Shown: positions 26,044 through 35,161, counted from the stretch's first letter. The stretch: DNA of 64,000 nt from Terrabacter sp. Root181 (GCF_001428505.1 NZ_LMHU01000008.1:62001-126000); one strand, 5' to 3'. Made by a program: numbers and translations. Notes: generated from the letters alone by a model not told the origin.

Positions 26044-29000
26044 TCAGGCGCCCACCTTGGCGATCGCCTTGAGGATGCGCTGCGGCGAGACGCTGTATGC
26101 CGTCCCGACCGTCTGCGCGAAGAGCGAGACCCGCAGCTCCTCGATCATCCAGCCGACATCGACGACGTCGACGGCCCCGCGCTGGGCCGGCCGCAGCGAG
26201 TCGAGCAGGTCGGCGTAGCGGCCCTCGACGAGGTCGACCTGCTCGAGCGCCTGCGCGTCCCGGGCCAGGTTGGCGGGCGCCTTGTCGAGCCGGTGCGCGA
26301 TGGCGCGGAGGTAGCGGTCGAGGTCGGGCAGCCGGCGCAGGCCGGTGTCGGCGACGAAGCCGGGCCGTACGAGCTCACGCAGCTGGGCGCGCACGTCGGC
26401 GAGCATCGGGCGGATGGCGGGGCTGCTCGACCGGTCCAGCTCGGCGAGCCGGTTGGTCAGGGCCAGGTGCTTGGCGAGGATCGGCTCGACGAGGCCGACG
26501 ACCTGCACCACCTTGGCCGTCGTGTGGGTGCGCACGGCCGACAGCGCCCACTCGAAGTCCTCGCGCGTGCGCACGGCGTGGTCGTCACCTCCGGCGCGGT
26601 CGCTGACGGCGTCGTCGCGGATCGCGTCGACGGCCGCGGCCAGACAGTCGTCGAGCAGCGCGGTGACGCTGCCGTGCGGGTTGTGGCCGAGGGCGAGCTT
26701 CTGGGTGTTGGTCAGGCGGGCGAGGATCTGCTTCCACGGCGGCGAGATGCCGAGCAGGAGCAGCCGACGCACGCCGAGACGGTGCTCGGCGTCGGCCTCG
26801 GCGCGGGTCGGGAGCACCCGCAGGTCGACGCCCGCCCCGGTGTCGACGAGGGCCGGGAAGCCGTGCACGCCCTGGGTGCTCTCGAACGACTCGGCCACGC
26901 CCTCGTCGGGGAAGGACGTCAGCCCCGTGCGCTCGACGGACGATCCGGCGCGGCTGACCTGCCGGCGCAGCTGGGGTGCCGCCGTGTCGCGCACCGCCTC
27001 GAGATCCTTGCCGGTGGCGACGGGTCGACCGTCCGCGCCGTCGACGCTGAAGGTGACCTGCAGGTGCGGCGGGACGCGTTCGACCTCGAAGTCCGCGGGC
27101 GTCACGGCGACGCCGGCCCGCCGCCGGAGCACGGTCGCGAGTGCCTCGAGGAGTGGCCCGGACGTCGGGTCGAGCTCGGGTAGCACGGCGCGGGCGTGGT
27201 CGGGCGCTGGGACGAGGTTGCGGCGGATCCCCTTGGGCAGGCTGCGGATCAGCGCGGTGACGAGCTCCTCGCGGAAGCCGGGCACCTGCCAGTCGAAGCC
27301 CCCGGGAGTCACCTGGTTGAGGCGCTCGACGGGGATGTGGACGGTGACACCGTCCTGCGCCGAACCGGGCTCGAACTGGTAGGTCACCGGCAGGACGTTC
27401 TCGCCCTGCGTCCACGTCGTCGGGTGGTCCTCGTCGGCGATGCTGCCGGCGCTCTCGCGCAGCAGCAGCTCCTCGGTGAAGGTCAGCAGGTCCGGCGTCT
27501 GGCGCCGCACCTTCTTCCACCACGTGTCGAAGTGCCGCCCGGACACGATGTCGGCAGGAATCCGCTTGTCGTAGAAGGCGATGAGCGTGCTGTCGTCGAC
27601 GACGATGTCGCGTCGTCGGGTGCGGGCCTCGAGCTCGCCGAGCCGCTCGACGAGCGCGGCGTTCTCGCGCAGGAACGCGTGCTCGGTGTGCCAGTCGCCC
27701 TCGACGAGGGCGTGCCGGACGAAGAGGTCGCGCGCGAGCTCGGGGTCGATGCGACCGAGGCCCACGACGCGCCCGACGACGAGCGGCACGCCGTAGAGCG
27801 TGACCCGCTCGGTCGCGACGGCCGAGCCCCGCTTGCCCGACCAGCGCGGCTCGGAGTACTGCCGTTTGACGAGGTGGTCGCCGAGCTGCTCGGCCCAGAC
27901 GGGGTCGATGCGGGCGTTGACGCGTGCCCAGAGGCGGCTCGTCTCGACGAGCTCCTCGGCCATGACGAACTGCGGCTGCTTGCGGAAGAGCGCCGACCCG
28001 GGACTGATGCCGAAGCGCGTGCCCCGCGCACCGGCATACTCCCGCTTCTGCTCGTCGCGCACGCCGACGTGCGAGAGCAGGCCGGCGAGCAGCGACTGGT
28101 GGATGGCGTCCACGTCGAGCTCGCCCTGCGCGACGGGGCCGCTGCCCCGGCTGACGTCGAGCCCCGCCTGCTTGGCGGCCTGCTTCACCTGGCTGTGGAG
28201 GTCCTGCCACTCCCGGATGCGCAGGTAGTGGAGGAACTCGGCCTTGCACAGCCGGCGGAAGGCGCTGCTGCTCAGCTCGCGCTGCTGCTCCTTGAGGTAG
28301 GCCCACAGGTTGAGCCACGTGACGAAGTCGCTCGTCTCGTCGGCGAAGCGCTTGTGCGAGGCGTTGGCCAGCTCCTGCTTGTCCTGTGGTCGCTCGCGCG
28401 GGTCCTGGATCGACAGGGCGGCGACAATGACGAGCACCTCGCGGAGCACCCCTCGCTTGTCGGCCTCGATGACCATGCGCGCGTGGCGCGGGTCGATCGG
28501 CAACGTCGCGATGGTGCGGCCGTATGCCGTGAGCCGACGTCCCGGACGCGGCCTCCCCCGCGCCGGGGCGGGCTCGTCGTCCTCGGGCGAGAAGGCCTGC
28601 AGCTCCTCCAGGAGGCGGACGCCGTCGGTGATCTGGCGGCTGTCGGGTGGGTCGACGAAGGGGAAGCGGGCGATGTCGCCGAGTCCCAGGCTCGTCATCT
28701 GGAGGATGACTGACGCGAGGTTGGTGCGCAGGATCTCGGGGTCGGTGAACTCGGGGCGCCGGTCGAAGTCGTCCTCGGCGTAGAGCCGGATCGCGATGCC
28801 GTCGGAGACACGGCCGCAGCGACCGGAGCGCTGGTTCGCGGACGCCTGGCTGATCGGCTCGATCGGCAGGCGCTGGACCTTGGTGCGCTGGCTGTAGCGG
28901 CTGATGCGCGCCGTGCCGGTGTCGATGACGTAGCGGATGCCCGGGACGGTGAGCGAGGTCTCGGCGACGTTGGTGGCCAGGATGATCCGCCGACCGGTGT

Positions 29001-30126
29001 GCGACGAGAAGACCCGGTGCTGCTCCGCCGCGGAGAGCCGGCCGTAGAGCGGGACGACCTCGGTGACGGGCAGCTTCATCCCGTTCAGGGCATCGGCCGC
29101 GTCGCGGATCTCGCGCTCCCCGGAGAAGAAGACGAGGATGTCGCTGCTGTTGCCGGAGTGGCGCTCGGTCCACAGCTCCTCGACCGCCTCGCAGACACCC
29201 GTCACCATGTCGCGCTCCTCCGCCTCGGGGCGGTCGGGGTCGACGAGCGGGCGGTAGCGGACCTCGACGGGGAAGGTGCGTCCCGAGACCTCGATGATCG
29301 GCGCGGGCTCACCCGTCGTCGGGTCGGCGAAGTGCTCGGCGAAGCGCTGCGGGTCGATCGTCGCCGAGGTGATGACGACCTTGAGGTCCGGCCGCCGTGG
29401 CAACAGCTGCCTGAGGTAGCCGAGGATGAAGTCGATGTTGAGGCTTCGCTCGTGCGCCTCGTCGATGATGATCGTGTCGTAGCGACGCAGCTCGCGGTCG
29501 CGCTGCATCTCGGCGAGCAGGATGCCGTCGGTCATGACCTTGACGAGCGTGTCGCGGCTGCTCTGGTCGGTGAACCGCACCTGGTAGCCCACGGCCGTGC
29601 CGAGCTCGACGGCCAGCTCCTCGGAGAGCCGCTCGGCGACCGCTCGGGCGGCGATGCGACGCGGCTGGGTGTGGCCGATGACGCCGTCGAGACCCCGGCC
29701 GAGCTCGAGGCAGATCTTCGGGATCTGCGTCGTCTTGCCCGACCCGGTCTCACCGGCGATGACGACGACCTGGTGGTCACGGATCGCTGCGGAGATGTCG
29801 TCGCGGCGGTCGACGACCGGCAGGTGCTCGGGATACGTGATGGGAGGGACGGTGGCGGCTCGCGCGGCGCGGCGGGCCTCGCGTTGTTCCGGCGTCGGCG
29901 GCTGCCCGCCCGGGCGGCGCGGTTGCCGGGCGCGGCCGTGGTCACGCCGGTCCGGACGATCGGCCCGATCGGCCCGATCGGGTCGCTCGGGTCGGTCGGG
30001 TCGTTCGGCAGGTCCTTGCGGGCCCGCGCCCGACGAGGGCGCCGGCTCACCGGAGACCGGTCGTCGGCGACCGCGGCGACGGGGTGGCCGCGAGCGCGCG
30101 GGTGCGTTCGCGGGCTCGTCGGACAT
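26044..30126 (-). CDS. hrpA: ATP-dependent RNA helicase HrpA
   Basis: 1360 residues, DEAH-box helicase of the full-length HrpA type. An Arg/Pro/Asp-rich N-terminal tail with RPDRADRADRPDRRD repeats (residues 1-95) precedes motif I GETGSGKTTQ near residue 127, DEAH near 220, SAT, ATNVAETS, and motif VI QRSGRCGR. Next come the HA2/OB region and the long C-terminal DUF3418 domain shared by HrpA orthologues, ending in SVSPQRILKAIAKVGA. HrpA resolves collided ribosomes and processes mRNA in other bacteria. The ATG is preceded by TATCCT at leaderless spacing. Confidence 0.95.
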   Translation of the reverse strand: MSDEPANAPARSRPPRRRGRRRPVSGEPAPSSGAGPQGPAERPDRPERPDRADRADRPDRRDHGRARQPRRPGGQPPTPEQREARRAARAATVPPITYPEHLPVVDRRDDISAAIRDHQVVVIAGETGSGKTTQIPKICLELGRGLDGVIGHTQPRRIAARAVAERLSEELAVELGTAVGYQVRFTDQSSRDTLVKVMTDGILLAEMQRDRELRRYDTIIIDEAHERSLNIDFILGYLRQLLPRRPDLKVVITSATIDPQRFAEHFADPTTGEPAPIIEVSGRTFPVEVRYRPLVDPDRPEAEERDMVTGVCEAVEELWTERHSGNSSDILVFFSGEREIRDAADALNGMKLPVTEVVPLYGRLSAAEQHRVFSSHTGRRIILATNVAETSLTVPGIRYVIDTGTARISRYSQRTKVQRLPIEPISQASANQRSGRCGRVSDGIAIRLYAEDDFDRRPEFTDPEILRTNLASVILQMTSLGLGDIARFPFVDPPDSRQITDGVRLLEELQAFSPEDDEPAPARGRPRPGRRLTAYGRTIATLPIDPRHARMVIEADKRGVLREVLVIVAALSIQDPRERPQDKQELANASHKRFADETSDFVTWLNLWAYLKEQQRELSSSAFRRLCKAEFLHYLRIREWQDLHSQVKQAAKQAGLDVSRGSGPVAQGELDVDAIHQSLLAGLLSHVGVRDEQKREYAGARGTRFGISPGSALFRKQPQFVMAEELVETSRLWARVNARIDPVWAEQLGDHLVKRQYSEPRWSGKRGSAVATERVTLYGVPLVVGRVVGLGRIDPELARDLFVRHALVEGDWHTEHAFLRENAALVERLGELEARTRRRDIVVDDSTLIAFYDKRIPADIVSGRHFDTWWKKVRRQTPDLLTFTEELLLRESAGSIADEDHPTTWTQGENVLPVTYQFEPGSAQDGVTVHIPVERLNQVTPGGFDWQVPGFREELVTALIRSLPKGIRRNLVPAPDHARAVLPELDPTSGPLLEALATVLRRRAGVAVTPADFEVERVPPHLQVTFSVDGADGRPVATGKDLEAVRDTAAPQLRRQVSRAGSSVERTGLTSFPDEGVAESFESTQGVHGFPALVDTGAGVDLRVLPTRAEADAEHRLGVRRLLLLGISPPWKQILARLTNTQKLALGHNPHGSVTALLDDCLAAAVDAIRDDAVSDRAGGDDHAVRTREDFEWALSAVRTHTTAKVVQVVGLVEPILAKHLALTNRLAELDRSSSPAIRPMLADVRAQLRELVRPGFVADTGLRRLPDLDRYLRAIAHRLDKAPANLARDAQALEQVDLVEGRYADLLDSLRPAQRGAVDVVDVGWMIEELRVSLFAQTVGTAYSVSPQRILKAIAKVGA

Positions 30127-30133
30127 GGTCGAC

Positions 30134-30139
30134 AGGATA
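30134..30139 (-). promoter_or_regulatory. Leaderless promoter -10 of hrpA
   Basis: Minus strand TATCCT, seven bases (GTCGACC), then the hrpA ATG. Transcription would start at or next to the start codon. It faces the leaderless promoter of the DUF4232 gene across a 137-base divergent gap. Confidence 0.55.
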
Positions 30140-30251
30140 GGCGCGACCCGCGGCCGGCTCCGAACGGATATCGCGCGCCGCCTCGTGATGCCCCCGGTGA
30201 CGGGTTCGTGCGGGTGTCGTGGGACCGGGCGGACGAGCGCCGCCGGTCGCC

Positions 30252-30257
30252 TAGCGT
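30252..30257 (+). promoter_or_regulatory. Leaderless promoter -10 of the DUF4232 lipoprotein gene
   Basis: TAGCGT followed by six bases and the GTG at 30264, which fits a transcript that begins with the start codon. Confidence 0.6.
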
Positions 30258-30263
30258 GGGAGC

Positions 30264-30929
30264 GTGAGACGGACAGGGGCAGCGGTCGTGGCCGCGGCGG
30301 GCCTGGGCCTCGCGGTCATGGTGGGTGGCTGCGCGAGCCCGCCGCCCGATGAACCCGACCCGACGGACGCGCCCGCGGCTGCCGGCTCGACCAGCAAGGC
30401 GCGTCCCACGCTGCCCACGGAGCCCCCGCTCGTGCTGCCGCCACCGGGCAGCGGCCCCACCTCGCCCACAGGTCCAGCAGACCCGGCAGCACCACTCTTC
30501 CCCGACGGCCCCTGCCAGCCCAGCCAGCTCGACGTGTCGGCGAGCCCCGTGGACCCGGCCCTCGGCTACCGCCAGATGCGCGTGAGGGTCATCAACCACA
30601 GCCGGGTCCCCTGCGTCCTCACGGGGTACGCGGTCGTCACTGCCCCAGGGTCGTCCGGGACGGTCTTCCGCAACCCGCGGGGGCGACTGCACGACTCCGA
30701 GTCGGCCGACGCCCGCACGGTCCCGCTCGGCCCGGGTGCCACGGCCCACGTCGACCTCGGATGGCGAGGCGACCTGGCCGCCGCGGGTGTCGAGCAGACG
30801 GCCTCGATGACGATCGTCGTGACCGAAGGGTCGTCCCCTGCGACGGTCCCCCTCGACCCGACCTCGCCCGTGGACGTCGTCGACGGCACCGAGATCCGCG
30901 TGGGTGGCTGGAGGCCCGGAGCCGACTGA
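30264..30929 (+). CDS. DUF4232 lipoprotein
   Basis: 221 residues. Signal peptide with lipobox VGGC (Cys near residue 28), then a Pro/Thr/Ala-rich linker of about 55 residues and a DUF4232 beta-sandwich domain (CQPSQLDVSASPVDPALGYRQ; NHSRVPCVLTGYAVV; LGPGATAHVDLGW). DUF4232 is common in actinobacterial secreted lipoproteins of unknown function. The two Cys of the mature domain could form a disulfide. It is followed in the same direction by two MmpS-like membrane proteins, so the three may form an envelope module, although each seems to have its own promoter. Confidence 0.85.
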   Translation: MRRTGAAVVAAAGLGLAVMVGGCASPPPDEPDPTDAPAAAGSTSKARPTLPTEPPLVLPPPGSGPTSPTGPADPAAPLFPDGPCQPSQLDVSASPVDPALGYRQMRVRVINHSRVPCVLTGYAVVTAPGSSGTVFRNPRGRLHDSESADARTVPLGPGATAHVDLGWRGDLAAAGVEQTASMTIVVTEGSSPATVPLDPTSPVDVVDGTEIRVGGWRPGAD

Positions 30930-31041
30930 GCCCCGCCTCGCCCGGATGCCCGGTGGCTGGATGGCAGACGGTCCACCGGCGCGCGGAACGCGGCAGCGAC
31001 ACGGACGGTCTGAGGTGCGACGACGCGGACAGTCGAGGACC

Positions 31042-31047
31042 TACCGT
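31042..31047 (+). promoter_or_regulatory. Predicted -10 for the first MmpS-like gene
   Basis: TACCGT lies 27 bases before the GTG start; a ribosome binding site GCGAGG lies between. No convincing -35 was found. Confidence 0.4.
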
Positions 31048-31074
31048 GGTCCCACCCGTCGAAGCGAGGCACCG

Positions 31075-31872
31075 GTGAACGACCCCCACGGCGCGCGTCC
31101 GGCTCTGCCGGACCCCCAGCGCGACCGCCACGTCTCCTTCCCCGACGACGCGCCCACCCCCGAGCCGGTGAGGTCGGGCGCCACTCTCCCTCCCGAGGCA
31201 TGGGCGTCGCGGTCATCCGATCCGGGACCGCAGCAACCCCCGGCGGCCTCGTGGCAGGCCCCCGTGCCGCCAGTGCTCACGACCCCGCCGGTCCGGCGGC
31301 CGCCTCGCCGACGCCTGCCGGGCTGGGCCGCGTTCTTCCTCATCCCGCCCCTGCTGCTCGGGATCTCGAACAACGGCTCGGAGGACTTCACGGCCGAGGA
31401 CTGCTCCTACTCGGTGGATGCCGGGCCCGGATCGTTCGACTGCGCCACGGACGCCGGCCCCGAGGGCGCCGGAGCCGGCAACCCCGCTCCCGGGGACGGC
31501 GTGTCTGGCGTCTGGGTCCAGGAGATCACCGACTCGACGAGCTTCGCGCCCGTCCTGGCCGGCAAGCCGCGGATCGCCCCCGTCCCGGCGGACACCCGTG
31601 TGCTTCGTGTCGAGATCGTGACCGCAGAGCTCGTCGGGGACCCGCTCGAGGCTCAGGTCGACACGAGGGTGGGAGGGTTCAGCGTGGACTCGCGGTACGG
31701 CCCGCCCCCGCAGGCCTTCGAGATCCACCTCGACGAACGCCCGCCCGACCTGTCTGTCTCCGTCCTCGTGGGCTCGGGCTCGGGCTCCGTGCAGTGCAGG
31801 GTCTACGCCGACGACCGCCTCGTCGCCGTCAACACGTCGGACACCGTGGCCACGTGCCGTCCGGCCATGTGA
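31075..31872 (+). CDS. MmpS-like membrane protein, copy 1
   Basis: 265 residues. Residues 1-80 are Pro/Arg-rich and cytoplasmic, one membrane span follows (about 84-98), then an extracytoplasmic beta-sandwich. Near the C-terminus the pattern CRVYADDRLVAVNTSDTVATC resembles the end of mycobacterial MmpS proteins, where two Cys flank a D/N-G-x-V motif. The gene immediately downstream encodes a diverged paralogue. No MmpL transporter is in the window, so the MmpS assignment rests on domain pattern only. Start GTG at 31075, with GCGAGG upstream; the frame is open to 30904 without start signals. Confidence 0.65.
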   Translation: MNDPHGARPALPDPQRDRHVSFPDDAPTPEPVRSGATLPPEAWASRSSDPGPQQPPAASWQAPVPPVLTTPPVRRPPRRRLPGWAAFFLIPPLLLGISNNGSEDFTAEDCSYSVDAGPGSFDCATDAGPEGAGAGNPAPGDGVSGVWVQEITDSTSFAPVLAGKPRIAPVPADTRVLRVEIVTAELVGDPLEAQVDTRVGGFSVDSRYGPPPQAFEIHLDERPPDLSVSVLVGSGSGSVQCRVYADDRLVAVNTSDTVATCRPAM

Positions 31873-31895
31873 CCCGCTGAACGCGCACCCCCCAC

Positions 31896-31901
31896 TAGAT
31901 T
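31896..31901 (+). promoter_or_regulatory. Predicted -10 for the second MmpS-like gene
   Basis: TAGATT 30 bases before the GTG start, leaving a short leader that contains GAGGGG as ribosome binding site. Confidence 0.45.
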
Positions 31902-31931
31902 GGCAGCCGCCCGCACGAGACGAGGGGACCC

Positions 31932-32900
31932 GTGTCTGAGACTCCGCCGTACCGAAGCGACCCGACGTGCGACACGACGGGCGACGCCGACGAGCCGACT
32001 CGTCAGGCGGACGAGGGGCCTGTCGGTCTCGAGAGCCCTGCGGACCCGGCCGACCTCCCTCCCGACGCATCGGCACCCGAGGGCGTGACGGCATACGACA
32101 CGACGTTCGGCCTGGAGCGGTCTGCAGCGTCGAGCTGGGTGCCGCAGAAGGCCGGCGGCCGAGCACCAGCACCGCCGCCGCCCGCCCCGGATGCTCCCAC
32201 TGCGCCGCCCCTGACGGAACGGCTGCGAACCGTCACCCTGCCCGGCGCGGCGGGACGCTCGCTCGGCGGACGGCTGCAGGCGTGGCACGTCGTCGCGATC
32301 ATGGTCGGGGTGTTCATCCCGGTCGGCTTCTGGGCGGCATCGAGCCTCGTCGACGACCTCGACCCGATCGCCCGACCGGCCGTCAGCGTGACCCGCAACC
32401 GCCCTGCCGTCACCCGCTCGTTCCCCGTTCCGGTCCCGACCATCCCGCCCTCGGCGCCGGGCGCCGGCCCGACGCGGCCGGTTCCGGGGACGACGGCCGG
32501 TCCGACGCCGACCCGGTCCGTCCTGACGTCACCCCCGAAGGTCATCAGCATCCCTGCTGTTCCCGTCACGCCGGTGCCGACCGACGCCAGGACCATCCGC
32601 TTCGAGGCGTATGCCGAGAACGGCGCCCGGATCGAGGTCTCCCTCTCGGACGCGAGGCACCAGCGCTACGACTACCCCGCCCAGGCCGCGCCCCTGGCGT
32701 TCGAGGAGCCGGTCGACCCCGCGGCCACGAGCAACGACTACTACAACCTCCGGGTCCGCATCAGCGACCCGACCGGGTCGGCGGTCCGGGGCGCCGTGTC
32801 GTGCCGCGTCCTCGTCGACGGCATCGTCGTGGTCGCGCAGCAGGGCCAGCGCTACGCCACGTGCTACATCAGTCCCTACTTCGACATCCAGCGCCGCTGA
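31932..32900 (+). CDS. MmpS-like membrane protein, copy 2
   Basis: 322 residues. An acidic, disordered cytoplasmic part (1-115), a single membrane span (about 119-138), a Pro/Thr-rich linker of about 70 residues and an extracytoplasmic domain that matches the MmpS pattern better than copy 1: IRFEAYAENGARIEVSLSDA, a LAFEEPV strand where MmpS has LPW, and the closing CRVLVDGIVVVAQQGQRYATC with paired cysteines. GTG start with GAGGGGACCC upstream. MmpS proteins are accessory factors of RND-type lipid exporters in mycobacteria; here the partner is unknown. Confidence 0.7.
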   Translation: MSETPPYRSDPTCDTTGDADEPTRQADEGPVGLESPADPADLPPDASAPEGVTAYDTTFGLERSAASSWVPQKAGGRAPAPPPPAPDAPTAPPLTERLRTVTLPGAAGRSLGGRLQAWHVVAIMVGVFIPVGFWAASSLVDDLDPIARPAVSVTRNRPAVTRSFPVPVPTIPPSAPGAGPTRPVPGTTAGPTPTRSVLTSPPKVISIPAVPVTPVPTDARTIRFEAYAENGARIEVSLSDARHQRYDYPAQAAPLAFEEPVDPAATSNDYYNLRVRISDPTGSAVRGAVSCRVLVDGIVVVAQQGQRYATCYISPYFDIQRR

Positions 32901-32933
32901 GTCCACGGCTGGCGCAGCCGGCAGGCGGTGGGG

Positions 32934-34169
32934 TCAGATGTCGGCGGCGTCAGCCGAGGCGCGGGCGGCCTTGCGGCGCTTGTTGATCGCGATCCGAGCC
33001 GCCATCGCCTTCTCGAAGGCGAGGTGCCAGAACCTGCTGATGACGAGCTCGCGCTCCCCCACCATCTCGACGACGTCGGCGCCGGCGCCGAGCTTGAAGA
33101 GCAGCAGGCCGGTCAGGGGGCTCGTGGCCCCGAGCGAGGTGTTGAAGCCGCGGAAGTCGTAGGCCTCGCAGCCTGCTGCGGCGGCGTCACGCATCGCCTG
33201 CCACTGCAGGGCGTTGGAGGCGCGGGCGTCGCGGTTGCGCTCGGTGGAGCCGCCGTAGAGGTAGGAGAAGGTGCGCCCGAAGCGGATCATCAGGGCCGAG
33301 GCGAGCACGTCGCCGTCGATGTGGGCCTCGTAGAACCGCGCCGACACCGGCGCGTCCGCACCGTCGGACGCGAACGACCGCGCCATCACGTCGAAGTACG
33401 CCTTGGGGCGGGGCAGGAAGTTGTCGCGATCGGCCGACTCGACGTAGAGCGCGTGGAAGGTGTCGAGCCCCTCGGGCCCGACCGCGCGCACCTGCACGCC
33501 CGCCTTCTCGGCCTTCTTGACGTTGCGACGCCACTGCTGGTTCATGCCCTTGAGCAGCTCCGCCTCGGAACGACCCCGCAGGTCGACGATGCAGAGCAGG
33601 CGGGGCTGGCCCACCGCGACGCCGTCGGCGCCCAGCGGGAGCCAGTGGTTGCGGTCCAGCCACGCCTCCAGGCTGCGTGCCGCCGGGTTGTCGACCGCCG
33701 TGGGCAGGCTCGTGAAGCTGAGCAGGCCGTTGTCGACGACCTGCTTCTTGACCGGCTCGCGGTCCCAGATGCGGGAGACGACCGGGTAGCCGAGCCGGAG
33801 CGCGAACGCCTTGTTGGCCTTGGCCCACGCGACGAGCGGGTCGAGCCAGGCCGCCGGGTCGGTCGCCACGACGTCCCACGGCAGCCCCGGCCCCTCGGGC
33901 AGGTAGGCGTAGGACCGGGAGAGGCGCGGGATGGTGCGAGAGAGGACGAGCCCCGCGCCGACGCGCGCCCCAGAGGCGTCGAACCAGCCGAGGTGCGTGC
34001 GCCGCCAGCCCGCCTTGGCGCGTCCCCACGCGGGGGTCTGCAGGAAGCTGCCGCCGAGCTCGAGGAGGGTCTCGACGGCCTCGTCGCCGCTGATCTCGCG
34101 GACCGTCAGGGGGCCGGCGACGGGTGTCGCCTGCGGGGTCGGCGCAGGGGCAGGGGTCTGCTCGGTCAT
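32934..34169 (-). CDS. FemA/FemB-type peptidoglycan bridge aminoacyltransferase
   Basis: 411 residues, two GNAT-like halves typical of FemABX enzymes that move amino acids from tRNA to the lipid II stem peptide. Visible family blocks are FLQTPAWGRAKAGW near residue 42, the IPRLSRSYAYLPEGPG strand, LKGMNQQWRRNVKKAEKAGV near 220, DNFLPRPKAYFDVM and SYLYGGSTERNRDARASNALQW with DFRGFN. The substrate (Gly, Ser or Ala) cannot be read from sequence. ATG at 34169 has TAGGGT seven bases upstream, so it may be transcribed as a leaderless gene from within the end of the preceding membrane-protein operon. The murE-type diaminopimelate peptide made in this cell would be the acceptor. Confidence 0.88.
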   Translation of the reverse strand: MTEQTPAPAPTPQATPVAGPLTVREISGDEAVETLLELGGSFLQTPAWGRAKAGWRRTHLGWFDASGARVGAGLVLSRTIPRLSRSYAYLPEGPGLPWDVVATDPAAWLDPLVAWAKANKAFALRLGYPVVSRIWDREPVKKQVVDNGLLSFTSLPTAVDNPAARSLEAWLDRNHWLPLGADGVAVGQPRLLCIVDLRGRSEAELLKGMNQQWRRNVKKAEKAGVQVRAVGPEGLDTFHALYVESADRDNFLPRPKAYFDVMARSFASDGADAPVSARFYEAHIDGDVLASALMIRFGRTFSYLYGGSTERNRDARASNALQWQAMRDAAAAGCEAYDFRGFNTSLGATSPLTGLLLFKLGAGADVVEMVGERELVISRFWHLAFEKAMAARIAINKRRKAARASADAADI

Positions 34170-34176
34170 GGCGGCA

Positions 34177-34182
34177 ACCCTA
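34177..34182 (-). promoter_or_regulatory. Leaderless promoter -10 of the femAB-like gene
   Basis: Minus strand TAGGGT, seven bases (TGCCGCC), then ATG. It lies in the 24-base gap after the upstream membrane protein gene. Confidence 0.55.
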
Positions 34183-34193
34183 TCGGCGGCGCG

Positions 34194-34676
34194 TCAGTCC
34201 GCCGACCGCGCCACCTCGGCATCGGAGGCGGCGGTGGCCCGGGCCGTGCGGCGGATCCACCAGAGGCCGACAAGCGGCAGCACGAGAGGGACGTAGCCGT
34301 AGCCCGCGCCGAAGTGTGACCAGACGGTCTTCTCGGGGAAGGCCTCCGGCCGCACGACGCTCCAGGTCCCGACCACGAGCACGCCCACGAGCTCGACCGT
34401 GAGGGCGATGGTCGCGAGGCGCACGGACGCACGGTCGCCGCGGGCCAGGCCGATGGTCGCGACGAGGTAGATGAGCGCGGCGAGCGCCGACAGCAGGAAC
34501 GGGACGGGTGCCCGGTCGAAGTACTCGGTGATCTGCAGGATCGACCGACCCGTCGCGGCGAGCGCGAGGAGACCGTAGACGGCGACGAGCACGCGGCCGA
34601 ATCCATGACCTGTGTGGGGTCGCTCGACCGCCGGCTCGCCGGTGGTCCCTGAAGGGGTGGGCGACTGCTCAGACAT
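34194..34676 (-). CDS. Small four-span membrane protein (hypothetical)
   Basis: 160 residues with four hydrophobic segments (about 26-48, 58-78, 85-108 and 126-146). The motif TVWSHFGAGYGYVPLVLPLVGLWWIRR near the C-terminus is the most distinctive part and is, to my recollection, widespread in actinobacterial integral membrane proteins of unknown function. The ATG overlaps the end of the upstream gene by eight bases, so the two are co-translated. Confidence 0.8.
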   Translation of the reverse strand: MSEQSPTPSGTTGEPAVERPHTGHGFGRVLVAVYGLLALAATGRSILQITEYFDRAPVPFLLSALAALIYLVATIGLARGDRASVRLATIALTVELVGVLVVGTWSVVRPEAFPEKTVWSHFGAGYGYVPLVLPLVGLWWIRRTARATAASDAEVARSAD

Positions 34677-35031
34677 TGAGGCTCCAGACCTGCTGCAGCC
34701 GGGCGACGAGGATCGCCACGACGAGCGCGCCGCCCAGCACGACGGCCATGGCCCACTGGGTCTTCTCCTTGACCGCGATGACGATCGTGGCCGGGATGAC
34801 GAGCAGGACCGTGAACAGGTACGCGATGAACGTGGCCCGCTCCGCACCGTCGGCGATCGCGGACGCCTTGGCCAGCCCGACGACGAGCTGCACGACCAGC
34901 GCCACCTCGATCGCGGCGCCGACGATGATGAGCGGGTCGTCGACGAGACGGCCCCGGATCAGGTGGTGCGTGGCCAGGAGGCCGAGCAGGCCGCTCGCGA
35001 CGAGCAGCACGATGGTCAGGGGTGGGAGCAC
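34669..35031 (-). CDS. Small four-span membrane protein (hypothetical)
   Basis: 120 residues, almost entirely hydrophobic with four spans and short polar loops (HLIRGRLVDDP; KASAIADGAERAT; VKEKTQ). First gene of a short operon with the next membrane protein. The GTG start at 35031 is six bases after a TAGGCT -10, without a ribosome binding site, the leaderless pattern. Possibly a two-component small membrane complex with its neighbour; function unknown. Confidence 0.8.
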   Translation of the reverse strand: MLPPLTIVLLVASGLLGLLATHHLIRGRLVDDPLIIVGAAIEVALVVQLVVGLAKASAIADGAERATFIAYLFTVLLVIPATIVIAVKEKTQWAMAVVLGGALVVAILVARLQQVWSLNV

Positions 35032-35037
35032 GCGAGA

Positions 35038-35043
35038 AGCCTA
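35038..35043 (-). promoter_or_regulatory. Leaderless promoter -10 of the small membrane operon
   Basis: Minus strand TAGGCT, six bases (TCTCGC), then the GTG at 35031. Confidence 0.6.
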
Positions 35044-35117
35044 CGGCGTCAGCCGCGCCGCTCCTGAGCCGGGCGTCCAGGGTCGGACCACGCCGCGTGC
35101 CGTGCCGGACCGGACGG

Positions 35118-35123
35118 TAGTTT
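35118..35123 (+). promoter_or_regulatory. Predicted -10 of the ADP-ribosylglycohydrolase fusion gene
   Basis: TAGTTT 38 bases before the GTG start; the leader contains GAGGAG as ribosome binding site. Divergent from the small membrane operon. Confidence 0.4.
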
Positions 35124-35161
35124 CATCCCGAAGCAATCCCCCGCGTCCTCGAGGAGCAGTC

